From contig SGPM01000098.1 in the NCBI GenBank assembly GCA_004802725.1, positions 17,386-81,385 on the forward strand: 64,000 nt of DNA. The letters run 5' to 3'. Under the pieces are notes generated by a model that did no database searches, had not been told where the DNA came from, and was given only the letters and a program-made list of their open reading frames with translations. This document shows, piece by piece, positions 11,283 through 22,421 of this stretch. The DNA is from Antrodiella citrinella (taxonomy: Eukaryota; Basidiomycota; Agaricomycetes; Polyporales; Steccherinaceae). Every line of letters begins with the position of its first letter. Positions within the stretch are counted from its first letter, which is position 1. Made by a program: the position numbers and the translations under genes.

Positions 11283-14200
11283 AGCCTTTGTATTTTTTTG
11301 CTCATGCATCTTTGGACTGTTACAACATCACCTCAGTGTATTCTTAACAACTTCTACCGGAGTGTAGTATTATAGACACAGATTTTACGGATACTTACCC
11401 TCGTCGCTCTGCTCCTTTGTCGTGTGAGAAGAACTTACTAAGTACTATCTTGAGAAAACTCTACTCAACGCCGGCGCGCAGTAGCGCGCAGTTAGCTAAA
11501 TTTGAAATTCCCGTCGTTCGGTTTTTTTCCCTTGAATTTGATTCAGATTCTGTCTACTGCGGGGATGACGTTGGAAAACGTTGATCGATCATGACCCTAT
11601 TTCGGCCACTTCAACATTGACCACGACCACGACGATTCCACGATTCCGAACCTTCCGACGCGTTTCTCGAGTCAGAAGGACAGCATGCCACGAGCCACGA
11701 CGAAGAGTCGCCAGGTAGTTCAGCCTGAGCCTGTGGACAATCATGTCGATATCAACTGCTTTTTCTCATAATTCCGACCATCTCACATTTACTTTGACCA
11801 TCCCGGGCAGTACGATGATGAGACCCCAAAGTCTCTTGTACCCGAATAGAGACTTACTGTATCGAAGTTGAAGAGAGAGGCTGTTCAATCGGACTATACT
11901 CGGTGACGGGCCTTGTGGCGTTCGAGTGGTCATAGGTGGTCATTCCAGTGAGTCTCTGGCAAGTATACGTTTATTTAATCTTGGATTTTACACACTCTTG
12001 TGCATTGCTTCAACAGACAAACTGCAATCCTCTGCCATTCGAAGTTATCAGCCGCAGAAGGTTCATGATCGTGCTCTCCGAGTCATTCAGGTCGTTTAGG
12101 AGTCGCATACTTCAGACCACAAAATGTTCCAATGTTTCTCTGCACATCAACGTCGCCGTCATTATCAAGTGCGCCCGGCTCATTCGAATCGTTGAGTGTC
12201 TTTCGCTTCTCTGTTATTGCCCTCGCTGATCACCGCTGGACATGTAGTATGTACTGCACCATACAGGTTGGCAACGGATGTTCGCACTGTGTACAACGGA
12301 TCCCTTGTTCCTTTGCCGCGCTGGTATATGTGCTTCCGGAAGCTCGACAAGTACCCCAACTTGAATGCACCCCGTCGCAGAAGTTGCTGGGATTACACTC
12401 CTGCGTTCTATATTGGGTGGCCACTGCCGTGAGTTTGTACCTTTTCTCCTGAGGATTATGCTTAAGCTTGTTCCTGTCGTGTACATGACCTCTAGGTGTC
12501 CAGAACTACTCAGAGGCCTTGCATGTTATTGCAATTGTTGATTGCGGTGTTCACGAACGTGCGATCAACTTCTGCTGACATTTGGGGTACGAGGCTCGAG
12601 CTAGCACGGCCGAGTTGTTTCTACTTCACCACGACCATCTTCTTTGTTGCTATAATGACTCGACTCAGCTCGACTATCACGCAGTGGCTTCCCCTCTTGA
12701 TTATTTTCCGTCGATCCTTCGACAGATCCCTCGTCGCTGTGTTCCTTGATGTGGATGATCAAGTTCATGGTACTAACTGATCATTGTCTTGTATGTTCGG
12801 CATAGCCACCTTATACAGCAGCCACTTCGGTTTGATTGGAGTCTTCATTGATTGTAACGATGCAGCGTTCTCCGAGGTGAGAGTTATAATCACTCCCGCT
12901 GCGGCGAGTCTACTATTACTGACTCGGATGTACCTGCAGACCGCGAAGAATGATCTTTGCGTGCGCCACAGAGTTTGATGACATGAGATATCCGGCTATA
13001 TCCTTCTTTAAAGCCCGAGGAGCGTTTTGATCGAGTTTGATCTTTACCAACCTCCTTTCGGCAGAGCGTATGATGATTGACGACATGACCGTGCATGATG
13101 GTGGGGTTATCGGTAAAGCTGGTAAAGTGCTGTCGGAGGTATATAACGCAAAGTCCATTTATTTAGCACTGAGTCGACGCCTCACCTTGACAGAGACTGC
13201 AACAGCATACAGAAGAAAAAATCCTGCGGCATAGCAGACGAAAGCAAGCTGCCACGCTCCTAGACAACGCTACATGTCTCGTATGCAGTGGTCATTATAG
13301 GCACATGAGTTTCCGGAACCCTATATACTCAAAACCCACGCCAACTCAACCAACTTCAAGGGCTCCAGCTGAATGTATAGTGATTCGTCTCCGTTCGGTG
13401 TTCGCGTGTGTTCGCAGGTATCTGCTCCGGAGCGCATCAGGTGTACTCAATATCAGGCAGACGAAACTCGGTCTTGTCCCTCAACTTAGTCGGGGCCTTT
13501 CTGGACCTTCCTACGATTTGCCCGGCCAACGTTCGTGGTACCCCTACCCACTCTACCAGCAAGAGATCAAGACTCGCTTGGTGCAATAAACTCAGATTAG
13601 ATTTCGGGCCCGCGATCGGTGGGCATGGGTACGTACCACAAGGTTTCCCGAATGCTAATATTATTCCTGCGTGGCCAGAACGCACGCCCCTGGGCTTAGG
13701 GTAAAATTCCTGTAGACCTCTGTGGGTCCCCGTCCGGGTCAAACCAAACTTAGTTGATTTCCAAATCATCTATTTGCCTTGCGTGCGGAGCCTACTAGGG
13801 AAGCAAAAATAGCAAGCAGCCTGGATATTCTGAACCCGTGCAGCTTCACAGAGAGTCGGAGAGTCGGAGCTGGGTATGAAATGGAGCGTAGGTTCATCAC
13901 GTACTTGGTTTTCGAAGCTTGGGCTGAAGCTTCATACCTAGATGTATGTCGAATACGTGTTGAAGATTGGATCGGAATGTTCTACGTAGCGACGAAAGCT
14001 AGGCACAGCCTGAGACATCTCCGAGGCTCGTCGTTGTTCAGGGTGCGCCTGTCCTTCGTCGCTAAGTCAGAAGATTCTGACTCTGGTCGGGACTCGGCGT
14101 CGGTATGCTCAACTTGGGCTGAGCACCGATGCTGGCGGTTTGGGAGACTCGAGAGCTCATTCGTTCGCAGTGTCTCCCTTAATCCTGCACACGACCATTC

Positions 14201-15240
14201 TGGGGTTGCTTTGAGAACTGAGATGTACATTCGCGGGCATTCTTCACAGGCCTTTCAACTTGATTGTCTAGAGTTTGACATCCCAGTGAACCCATGACCG
14301 CTCGGAGTATGTTATGACGCCGGCGATGCTGGGAAGGCAATGCCTCCTGGTAATGATACTGCGGTGCAGAGTCATATAAACCACTTCTTGCAGACTGATC
14401 CTCGATGAAATCTGACATCGCGGGGAGACCGATTGCCCGTTGCTCTACATTCCACGCACAAATGGTCTTGTGCAGATCTTCCATCATATTGACATTGTGA
14501 GTCGTTGGCGCACACGACTCATCATGCATCAGGTCCCACCACTGAATCTATATTGCCCATACTTCACGTTCGCTGAGCGCATAAACTGTTCGTACCAGCT
14601 TGTGGTCAGAGAGCTTGAAAAGTGTAACAAACGTTCTCTCGGCGTTCAAATAGTTTTGACCGGCATCTCTTACTGCGAGGGGCGCCGTACCGGAATGATT
14701 TCGTCTCCAGAAATCGCCGTCGAGATCGCGTGAAGATATGCAATCCGGATTTGGAAGGTCGATCACAGGTACTCGTCCATGTGCAACCGTAATCCACCCT
14801 TGCGCCTAGTGAGATTCTTCATTTTCATCGTCTGAACAGGAAGATGCTCACGAACGTCGCAGAAGTATTGGGGAAAGTCACTGTCGAAAGGCACTACGCT
14901 TTGCAAATGAAAGGATATACAACAAGCGAAGGAGTGATGCAAACACCGTCTACCATCAGAGGTGGTTCTGCAGCTCTCAATCGTCACGGACTCACGGTCG
15001 TTTCGGGTCATTTCAAAAGTGAGCTCGTGAGGGCATCCACGCACGTGTGTAGGTATTTATTCCTCCTTCAGGGCGGAGAGTTGTCGAGCGCACCTATCAT
15101 GCATCATGCATCATTTGTGGCATCAATCCTCTTCCGGCTCGTGAGCCCATACAAGATAAGTAGGCCTCTCTCGTCCTTCTGAGGGCGTCAGACATCAGTC
15201 CTCCTTTCACCTTTCTCTTTCTTTATCTCTTTACGACGCC
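11283..15240. other. 4 kb gene-poor region
   Basis: Apart from the gene fragment at 11.64-11.83 kb I find no supported gene. Between 12.1 and 13.2 kb several plus-strand frames have hydrophobic stretches but many stops. A minus-strand frame at 13437-13769 (110 codons) and a plus-strand frame at 13779-14297 (172 codons) are open but low in conserved character. A short tandem GAGAGTCG repeat occurs near 13.85 kb. The last few hundred bases before 15241 include the promoter of the transporter gene, with a pyrimidine-rich leader (CTTTCTCTTTCTTTATC). Confidence 0.4.
11640..11830 (+). pseudogene. broken gene start, copy A of a dispersed repeat (Crinkler-like)
   Basis: The segment GAGTCAGAAGGACAGCATG and what follows is shared in order with 48.73-48.95 kb. 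Shared blocks include an ATTCCACGA...ACCTTCCG stretch, CAGCCTGAGCCTGTG versus GAGCCTGAGCCTGTG, TCGATATCAACTGCTTTTTC, CATCTCACATTT and CTTTGACCATC. The conceptual protein starts MPRATTKSRQVVQPEPV and runs into VDINCFF, then the frame breaks and HNSDHLTFTLTI follows in another frame. The INCFF...LTFTLTI pattern resembles the first strands of the ubiquitin-like N-terminal domain of fungal Crinkler (CRN) proteins. That family link is tentative. The repeat relationship itself is directly visible. Confidence 0.55.
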
Positions 15241-17366
15241 ATGGCTAAGGGTGGCTTGTCTCAGATCTCCCTCATCTTCGCGTACGTCGAGCCAGTCCCT
15301 CTGCGTTCGCAGTCCTAGTACTAACACCTTGGTCTTCACAGATGTGGGACTGCGCTTTTTTCTGATGGTATGGGCTGTTGAGGTCTCTCTTGAGAATGTG
15401 AGTACTGATCGTCGTGACTTGCAGGCTTTGCCAACGGTGTCATTGGAAACAGTGAGTTATATGCTTCATCCGAATATTTACTGTGCTTACAAGATCTCTA
15501 GTTCTCACCCGTATGCGCTTTCCCCCGTGGTTATCAGCCAACTCTAAACTTTGAATTTTAGTCTTGAAACGTGTCTATGGAACGGAGCGAGTTGAAGCGA
15601 ACAACTATGCCACCGTCCTCAGCAGTGTTACCTTTGCCGGTACCATTGTTGGCATGTTGACGTTCGGTTATCTCTCAGACAAGCTTGGTCGTAAGTTCGG
15701 TATGGTAAGTCACTCGTGATATTTCTGGATCTTTTCACTTGATGACCTCCCAATGTTAGATGCTTGCGACTGGTATTGTCGCGTTATTCGCTGGTCTTTC
15801 TGCTGCCTCCACCGGAGCCCACCACAGTTTACACGGACTGCTTCAAATGCTTATCGCCTGCCGTTTCCTTCTTGGTATCGGTGTGGGTGCCGAATACCCT
15901 TGCGGTTCCGTCGCTGCTTCCGAACAATCTGAGGGTGAGGGCGTCGCGAAGGGTACCCAGCAAAGATGGTTCGCCCTTGCTACCAGTGAGTCTTCGTGTC
16001 AACTTGTCCAGGAATTCGAACTTATTCCTCTTCGACAGACACCATGATTGACTTTGGTTTCGTTATTGCGAACTTTGTGCCGCTTGTTTTGTTCTGGATG
16101 TACGTGATGCCAATTTTTCGCGCTTCGTCTTGTGCCTTATGTTCCGAACCAGCTTCGGTAACAACCATCTCCGCGCTGTATGGCGTTTGTCCCTCGGTCT
16201 CGGCGTGGTCCCCGCTCTTGCTGTCTTTTTGTGGCGGTTGAAGATGGACGAGCCCCCTCACTACAAGAAGAACGCTATTGTTCGCGGAAGGACTCCTTAC
16301 TGGTTGATCATCAAGCGTTATTGGTTCCCTTTCACCGGTATCTGTATTACTTGGTTCTGTTATGACTTCATCACATACCCTGTAAGTCTACGGTCGCATT
16401 GATGACCGCTTCGAGTACTGATTTACTGGTTTAGTTCGGTCTGTATACCTCCACTATTGTCAACAACATTACCCACGACAACGCCTCGCTCAGCGTTGTC
16501 TTTGGATGGGGTACCGTTATTAAGTATGCTCTCTACTCTGCCTCTTCCGCATGGACTGTCATGCTAACTGAAGATTGCCAGCTTGTTCTACATGCCCGGA
16601 ACGATCGGCGGTGCTTTGATCGTTGACTACCTTGGCCCCAAGTGGTGTATGATTTTGGGTTTGCTGTTGCAGGCTTTCTTCGGTTTCATCATGAGCGGTC
16701 TCTACGTCAAGTAAGTCCAGGCCTTGACTTCATCAAGGATATATGTCTCATGCTCTTTCCATAGACTTACCAACCACATCGCTGCCTTCGCTGTCATTTA
16801 CGGTATCTTCTTGGCGTTCGGTGAAGTTGGTCCCGGTAACTGCCTCGGTATGCTTGCTGCCAAGACCGGTCCCACTGCCGTTCGTGGTCAATTCTACGGT
16901 ATTGCCGCTGCTGTTGGCAAGATCGGTGCCTTCGTTGGTACATGGGGTACGTCGATTTCGCACCATTTCGAGCTTCTCGAACTTTTTCGACTTAACCTTG
17001 ATTTTGCAGCCTTCCCTCCCATGATCGCAGCATTCGGTGGCGCTGACTCCGACAGGGGTAACACTGGGCCTTTCTGGGTCGGCAGTGGTCTCGCTGTATT
17101 CAGTGCCATTGTTACCTACTTCATGATCAAGCCCCTTGACCAGGACGGCATGATGGAGGAGGACCGCCTGGTAAGTACCATGTGCATTCACGCCTCAATA
17201 TATACCATGATCACTGATCATAACATCACAGTTCCGCGAGTATCTTGAGGCCAACGGCTACGACACCTCCGTCATGGGTCTCGAGAGCGAGGCATCATCC
17301 CTCTCCGAAGACTCAATAGACAAGGAGAAGCACCACGAAGACGATATCATCAAAAGCGTAGCTTAA
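15241..17366 (+). CDS. MFS transporter, glycerophosphoinositol/phosphate permease (GIT1-like)
   Basis: Thirteen exons: 15241-15281, 15342-15367, 15425-15451, 15502-15510, 15562-15704, 15760-15985, 16039-16099, 16153-16381, 16435-16523, 16582-16710, 16765-16946, 17010-17170, 17232-17366; 485 residues. It has twelve predicted membrane segments with the MFS loop-2 signature GYLSDKLGRKFGM and its repeat in the second half (DYLGPKWCM). The ACGTALFSDGFANGVIGN start and CRFLLGIGVGAEYPCGSVAASE are typical of the GIT/PHS (phosphate:H+ symporter) branch. In yeast Git1 imports glycerophosphodiesters under phosphate or inositol limitation; the exact substrate here is not determinable. The tail after the last membrane segment is acidic and Ser-rich. 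Exon 4 is only 9 nt long; without it ILT cannot join LLKRVYG in frame. Confidence 0.85.
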
Positions 17367-17995
17367 AGCAACTGTTACGCGGGGTTTCTTGGTCTTTTTC
17401 ATGTTTTCTTGTCATTACACCCCAGATGGATTCCGTCTATTCATGTTTGTACTTCGTATCTTTTGGGATGCGCAAAGCTCATGCTTGTTACGATTGTTTC
17501 AGGGCCTTATTTATTTCATTATGTTACGGATTTGGGGCGGCATGTGCCATATACATAGTTCTTCTGTTCTCGTTTAAATTTTGTTTTAGTGATACAATGC
17601 AATACTACGCACGGGATCAGACATCCCATAACTTGAATCAACGTATCCCAGAGATGAGTGATATTAGATAGATGCCTTGTGGCGCAAATCCACGTCCGAC
17701 ACCACGAAACAAGTACGTTTGCTATGAAGGAACAGCTCATCTTCTTCGGAGACCTACTGTCCGTGACAGATGAAAATGCGGAGTCGTCTGGAGCCCGATA
17801 TGATTGAACTCTCCACCAATTTGTGGTGCATCTGTCCGACTGTTGTTCACAGCGGCGCGCCAACGCGTGAAGCCTGACCGCTGGATGTCACATTCTGACC
17901 CGATCGGAGCCAGCATAGGAGTGCAGCAAATATGAGAGCATTCGTTACGGAGTGGGAAACAGTGGTGGTGATATGCAGAAATACACGAGCAAATT
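17367..17995. other. convergent 3' region, no gene
   Basis: Space between the stop codons of the transporter gene and SEM1, which face each other. It is T-rich on the plus strand just after 17366, consistent with a 3' UTR. I see no gene or repeat. Confidence 0.6.
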
Positions 17996-18448
17996 CTAGT
18001 GCTGCATCGGCTGGACGCCGCCCTGACCCTTCTTGGTCAATTCTTGCCTGTGGAGAATCAAAATACATCAGTCCGTGGAGAATGGACACATCTCCAGAAG
18101 GCGCACCTTAGTTGCACGCTAAAATCGTCCTCGATGTCATCATCGTCCCAGTTGTCCTCCCACAGCTTGTCGCCCTTGGACTTAGCTGCACCCGGAGGGT
18201 TACCTCCAAGATGGGCCAAGTTGGTCTGGGCATCATCCCAGTCTAACGAACGAGTACAAGAAGAAAGCCAGTCAATCACAAGAGATGTGCAGCGTAAACA
18301 TCGTTGACGTACCTGCAACTGCGAACTCTTCAAACTCGTCGTCCTCCTCAAGGACGCCCAACGCCGGTTGGCTCTCGTCTTCCTTCAAAGGCTCCGCGAC
18401 CTTCGCAGTGGTTTCTGCGGTCTTCGACGAAGAGGCAGCAGCAGACAT
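17996..18448 (-). CDS. SEM1: SEM1/DSS1, 26S proteasome lid and TREX-2 subunit
   Basis: Three exons (18448-18313, 18242-18107, 18047-17996) encode 107 residues. Sem1/DSS1 is a small acidic disordered protein of the proteasome lid and of other PCI complexes, including TREX-2 in mRNA export; it also binds BRCA2-type proteins. The signature is complete: LEEDDEFEEFAV, then DWDD, then LWEDNWDDDDIEDDFSVQLR, and a C-terminal helix starting ELTKKGQGG. Two acidic-aromatic clusters with a spacer of about 20 residues match the family. The N-terminus is Ala/Ser-rich. The gene lies just upstream of, and divergent from, the tRNA and RAE1 genes. Confidence 0.93.
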
Positions 18449-18564
18449 GGTTGTGTGGTAGTTGCGGTCAAGATTGTGAAGAACGCGTCGGCGACGCGTC
18501 ATGAAGTGTATGCGCAAGTGTTTGTGCATGTTGTCGTGAGGTACACAAGCGATCTTCTTTTATC

Positions 18565-18654
18565 GGCCGACTGGCCTAATGGTTAAGGCGTCAGTTTCCG
18601 GCATGTGTGTGTGTGTTAGCTGAAGATTTCTGGGTTCGAATCCCAGGTTGGTCG
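18565..18654 (+). tRNA. tRNA-Arg (anticodon CCG) with a 16-nt intron
   Basis: The cloverleaf folds by eye. The acceptor stem GGCCGAC/GTTGGTC has seven pairs, two of them G-U; the discriminator base is G. The D arm is GCCT-AATGGTTA-AGGC, which is also the A box. The anticodon stem is TCAGT/GCTGA with one T-G pair. The T arm is CTGGG-TTCGAAT-CCCAG, the B box. The loop reads TTCCGG then A, placing CCG at positions 34-36. The intron sits at the canonical 37/38 site (18602-18617) and is CA followed by a TG/GT run. The variable loop is six bases. A T run follows immediately. Confidence 0.85.
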
Positions 18655-18661
18655 TTTTTTT
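18655..18661 (+). terminator. RNA polymerase III T-run terminator
   Basis: Seven Ts directly after the tRNA discriminator base, the normal Pol III stop signal. Confidence 0.75.
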
Positions 18662-18924
18662 CTCTCAATTTTGCTATGTGTGTTGACCGTAGTCGTTTTC
18701 TGCCTGTTGCTGAAAGTGTGTCTTCGCAAGCGTGGCAAAGCAGAAGGCAGTCATCGTATCTCCGAGATGCACTCGGCAAAATCCGTACACGTGATATACA
18801 CGATGAGTGCGGCGCATGGTTCGCCTGCGACCTTGTACCGTCCCCTTCCAGTTGAACGAACTCGGATTGGTGTTGCATTTCCCTCCCCATTTCTTCACGG
18901 TCTTTTCACAGATCGTCTCCTTGA

Positions 18925-20437
18925 ATGGCGTCGTCGTTCTTCGCGTCCACGTCTGCTACGGCGTCAGCAACGCAGGACAAGGACATCGAGGTCAGTGACC
19001 CTCCGACCGACTCTATCTCGTCTGTTGCGTTCTCGCCACAGGCGGACTACCTGGCGGTCGGAAGCTGGGACAACAATGTCAGTAAATATATCTTATGTCA
19101 ATTTCGTTCTCTTACACGTCTCGTTTTGCGTGTCATAGGTCCGACTGTATGAAGTAGGGGCAAATGGCCAGTCACAAGGGAAAGCGATGTATCTTCATCA
19201 GGGCCCTGTCCTGAGTGTCTGTTGGAACAAAGTGCGTTTATGTGCATGTTTTGTATCTTTGTCGCGTCTCACTATCTGCTTTTAAGAAGGATGGGACCAA
19301 AGTTCTATCGGGTGGCGCCGACAACGCAGGACGAATGTTCGACATTGCAACTGGCACGTCTCAGCAAGTGGCTCAACACGACGCCCCTATCAAGGTGGTC
19401 AAATGGATTGAGACACCTCAGGGCGGAATTTTGGCTACAGGAAGTTGGGATAAAACGATAAAGGTGCGCGCATTCTGGTCCTAGCTGCTCGCCACACTTG
19501 CTAATGAAAGCCTGTTATCTAGTACTGGGATCTTCGAACACCGAACCCAATTTCCACAGTGCAGCTTCCAGAGCGCTGTTATACCTTCGACGTCGCGTAT
19601 CCTCTCATGGTCGTCGGTACGGCTGAACGCCACATTCAGGTCTTCAACTTGACGAACCCGACAACTGCATACAAAGTGTGTAAAGTCTGGTTGTGTTGTA
19701 CTAATTACATTCTGACTTCTGTTTCGCAGACCATGGTTTCTCCGCTGAAGTGGCAGACGAGAGTGGTCTCATGTTTCCCTTCTGCAAATGGATTTGCCGT
19801 AGGAAGTGTAGAGGGACGAGTGGCTATCCAGTACGTCTCAGACATTATTTGTGCTAACAAGAGGCTCACCGCGTATCTTTGTACGTAGATACGTGGACGA
19901 TAAAGATTCTGCGTGAGTCCCACAACTTCGTTGTTTGCAATGCTGGTGTGCTTACGGCTATTCGGAAACAAAGGTCCAACTTCTCCTTCAAATGTCACCG
20001 ACGTGACCAGACTGCTACCTCGAAGGACCAATCTCTCGTATATGCCGTGAACGACATCACATTCCATCCAGTACATGGAACGTTCTCTACTTGCGGTACG
20101 CATTTGGTTCGCATCCTGGACGAGATGACTTATCCTGTTTCTTAGGTGCTGATGGAACTATTAACTACTGGGACAAGGACGCCCGCACTCGTCTCAAAAG
20201 TGAGCATATTGACTGATAGTATTGTCCATGTATGCTAACGTTATATGGACAGCCTTTGAACCTGTCGCCGGCCCAGTCACCGCTACCTGCTTCAACCGTA
20301 CGGGATCCATCTTCGCGTACTCCATCTCCTACGACTGGTCCAAGGGACACTCGGGAATGACACCCGGCCATCCGAACAAGCTGATGTTGCACGCATGCAA
20401 GGATGACGAGGTCAAGCGGAAGCCACCTAAGCGGTGA
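18925..20437 (+). CDS. RAE1: mRNA export factor RAE1/GLE2, copy A
   Basis: WD40 beta-propeller that binds the GLEBS motif of a Nup98-type nucleoporin and takes part in mRNA export and spindle checkpoint control. Nine exons: 18925-19077, 19139-19231, 19290-19463, 19523-19675, 19730-19830, 19889-19912, 19974-20095, 20146-20199, 20253-20437; 352 residues. Hallmarks are DPPTDSISSVAFSPQ, AVGSWDNNVRLYEV, ATGSWDKTIKYWDLR, QLPERCYTFDV, CFPSANGFAVGSVEGRVAIQY, FHPVHGTFSTCGADG and the C-terminal SYDWSKGH. The start of exon 3 is uncertain by one codon because AAG AAG offers two acceptors. A paralogue with the same nine-exon layout follows 345 bp downstream. Confidence 0.93.
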
Positions 20438-20782
20438 ATCGACGTATCCTTTTGCTTTGGTAGGTGCGGGTTACAGTGCATTGACTATGTCGTTGTTGCT
20501 ACGCTGGTGCGGGCAGTGTCCTTGTGCATGTTTTTTGCTTCCTGTACATGTATCGCTCAACATCTTGAATCAATGCTGTGTGTGTGTTCTTTGACGGTGT
20601 TCTCGTGCAGGTTAGATTTTTCTTCACGCCGCGGATTTGAACACCAAGATTGGAGTGTGTCCGGATTAGGAAAGTACCAACCCAAATGTGGCGAGTCGAC
20701 GTCGTAGGGCTCGGCACCGCTCTATTGAGATGACTCGGCTGCTATAACTTGCTCACCCCTCTCATCATCCTCCAAAGCAAGT
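20438..20782. other. spacer between the tandem RAE1 genes
   Basis: 345 bp holding the 3' end of copy A and the promoter of copy B. A pyrimidine-rich leader (CTCACCCCTCTCATCATCCTCC) precedes the second ATG. No other feature seen. Confidence 0.5.
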
Positions 20783-22421
20783 ATGTCGTTCTACACCAGG
20801 GCGCCGGCGACGACGGTCCCGCTTACCGGCGTCGAGAACGACGTGGAGGTCCCAAATCCTCCTAGCGACTCCGTGTCGTGCATGTCGTTCTCGCCACAAG
20901 CGGATATCCTAGCTGTTGGAAGTTGGGATTGCAAGGTGTGTCTGCATCTTCGTATTTCTTTGTCCGCGTGCTGATTGTGCTGATTGCAACGGTCGCAGGT
21001 CCGAATGTATGAAGTGAACGCTACCAGGCAAGCGCAGATGCGCGCAATGTACGAGCATGCCGCACCCGTGCTGAGTATCTGTTGGAATAAGGCGCGCTTT
21101 CCCGTTATTCTCGTGATCACATGTTACTGACCTTTTCTATGCCGCGTATTTAGGCCGGAGACTACGTCTTTTCTGCTGGTGTAGATAACGTAGCGCGAAG
21201 CTACCACCTCCCAACGGGGCAAACGACTGTTGTGGCGCAGCATGACGGACCTATCAAAGCTGTGAGATGGGTTGACCCTCCATACATGAATACCGGGATG
21301 CTGGTGACAGGAAGTTGGGATAAAACCATAAAGGTACTGTAAACCTCCCGTCCAGGATATCATACCTATTTTGCAAGGCCCGAGGTTGTGGTTCCGTTCG
21401 TTTTGGACACCAGGATAAAGCTGACTTTCTGCGTTCGCAGTATTGGGACCTACGCAGCGCCACGCCCATGGCGACGATCCAGCTACCCGAGAGGTGTTAT
21501 GCGATGGACATCGCGTTCCCCCTTATGGTCGTAGGCACTGCTGAACTGGGCGGAGAGAGGAACATCACTATTTATGATTTGAACAATCCTACGGAGAAGT
21601 TGAAAGTGAGCTTCGCATCGTGTCTCGGAGTGTGCGGTTTATTCGTACTGATGAGTTTTGTTCTCGGTCAGGTCATGAAGTCGCCGCTCAATTTCCAGAC
21701 GAGGGTCATCACTTGCTTCCCAAAGGGCACTGGATTTTGTATCGGAAGTGTGGAGGGCAGAGTAGCGTTGCAGTGAGTTTATCTTGCTTGAATCTTGTCA
21801 CCACACCGAATTACAACGCGTGTCCGCAGTTATATCGATGAGAAGAGTTTCTCGTGAGCTGTCTTTTCTATGGAACCTAACCCCAAATGGCTCACATGCG
21901 TTATTGCCAGCAACAACTACTCGTTTCGCTGTCATCGCAAGAGCGACAAGGCCGCGGCGAGCTCGCCTAGGAATCAGACTGTTGTATACGCTATCAACGA
22001 TGTCAACTTCCACCCTGTACACGGTGGAACATTCTCGACATGCGGTGAGTTCCTCCGAATCGCAACCATGTGAACACTCATCCTCAACACTGCATCGCTG
22101 CTTCTCAGGCTCCGATGGAACGATCAATTACTGGGACGGCGAAGCACGGATACGTCTGAAAAGTGAGTTGTTTTCTCGGAATCACTCGCGCCCACTGGCA
22201 GTATCTGATCCGCCTTAATTGCGAACCTACATGCAGTTCTCGATGCGAGTGCCAGTGGGTCTATATCTTCAACGTGTTTCAATCGTACCGGGACGATTCA
22301 GGCCTACGCGGTATCGTATGACTGGCATAAGGGTCATACGGGCAATACCCCTGGGCTAGCGAACAAGATCATGTTGCACATGTGCAAGGAGGAGGAAGTG
22401 AAGAGGCAGAACAAGACGTAG
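20783..22421 (+). CDS. mRNA export factor RAE1/GLE2 paralogue, copy B
   Basis: Nine exons (20783-20935, 20999-21091, 21154-21333, 21441-21605, 21672-21772, 21830-21853, 21911-22044, 22109-22162, 22237-22421) encode 362 residues. Exon lengths 1, 2, 5, 6, 8 and 9 (153, 93, 101, 24, 54, 185 nt) equal those of copy A exactly, and all intron phases match, so the two arose by tandem duplication. The WD40 and RAE1 signatures are retained (VGSWDCKVRMYEV, TGSWDKTIKYWDLR, QLPERCYAMDI, SVEGRVAL, SYDWHKGH). Divergence is substantial: RLYEVGANGQSQGKAM in A versus RMYEVNATRQAQMRAM in B. Intron 2 starts with GC (AAG/GCGCGC) instead of GT. Both copies look functional. Which one keeps the ancestral role cannot be told from sequence alone. 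Confidence 0.88.

Noticed and set aside
13437..13769. Open minus-strand frame of 110 codons as a gene
   Set aside because: No conserved domain or splice context. The composition is Gly/Pro/Arg mixed, as expected for a chance frame in GC-balanced DNA.
18565..18654. tRNA with another anticodon such as TCC or CGG
   Set aside because: Only CCG leaves a seven-base loop with U33 and puts the intron at the canonical 37/38 position.
20783..22421. RAE1 copy B as a pseudogene because of the missing GT at intron 2
   Set aside because: The GC donor sits in an otherwise matching exon boundary, all nine exons stay in frame, and GC-AG introns are used elsewhere in the window.
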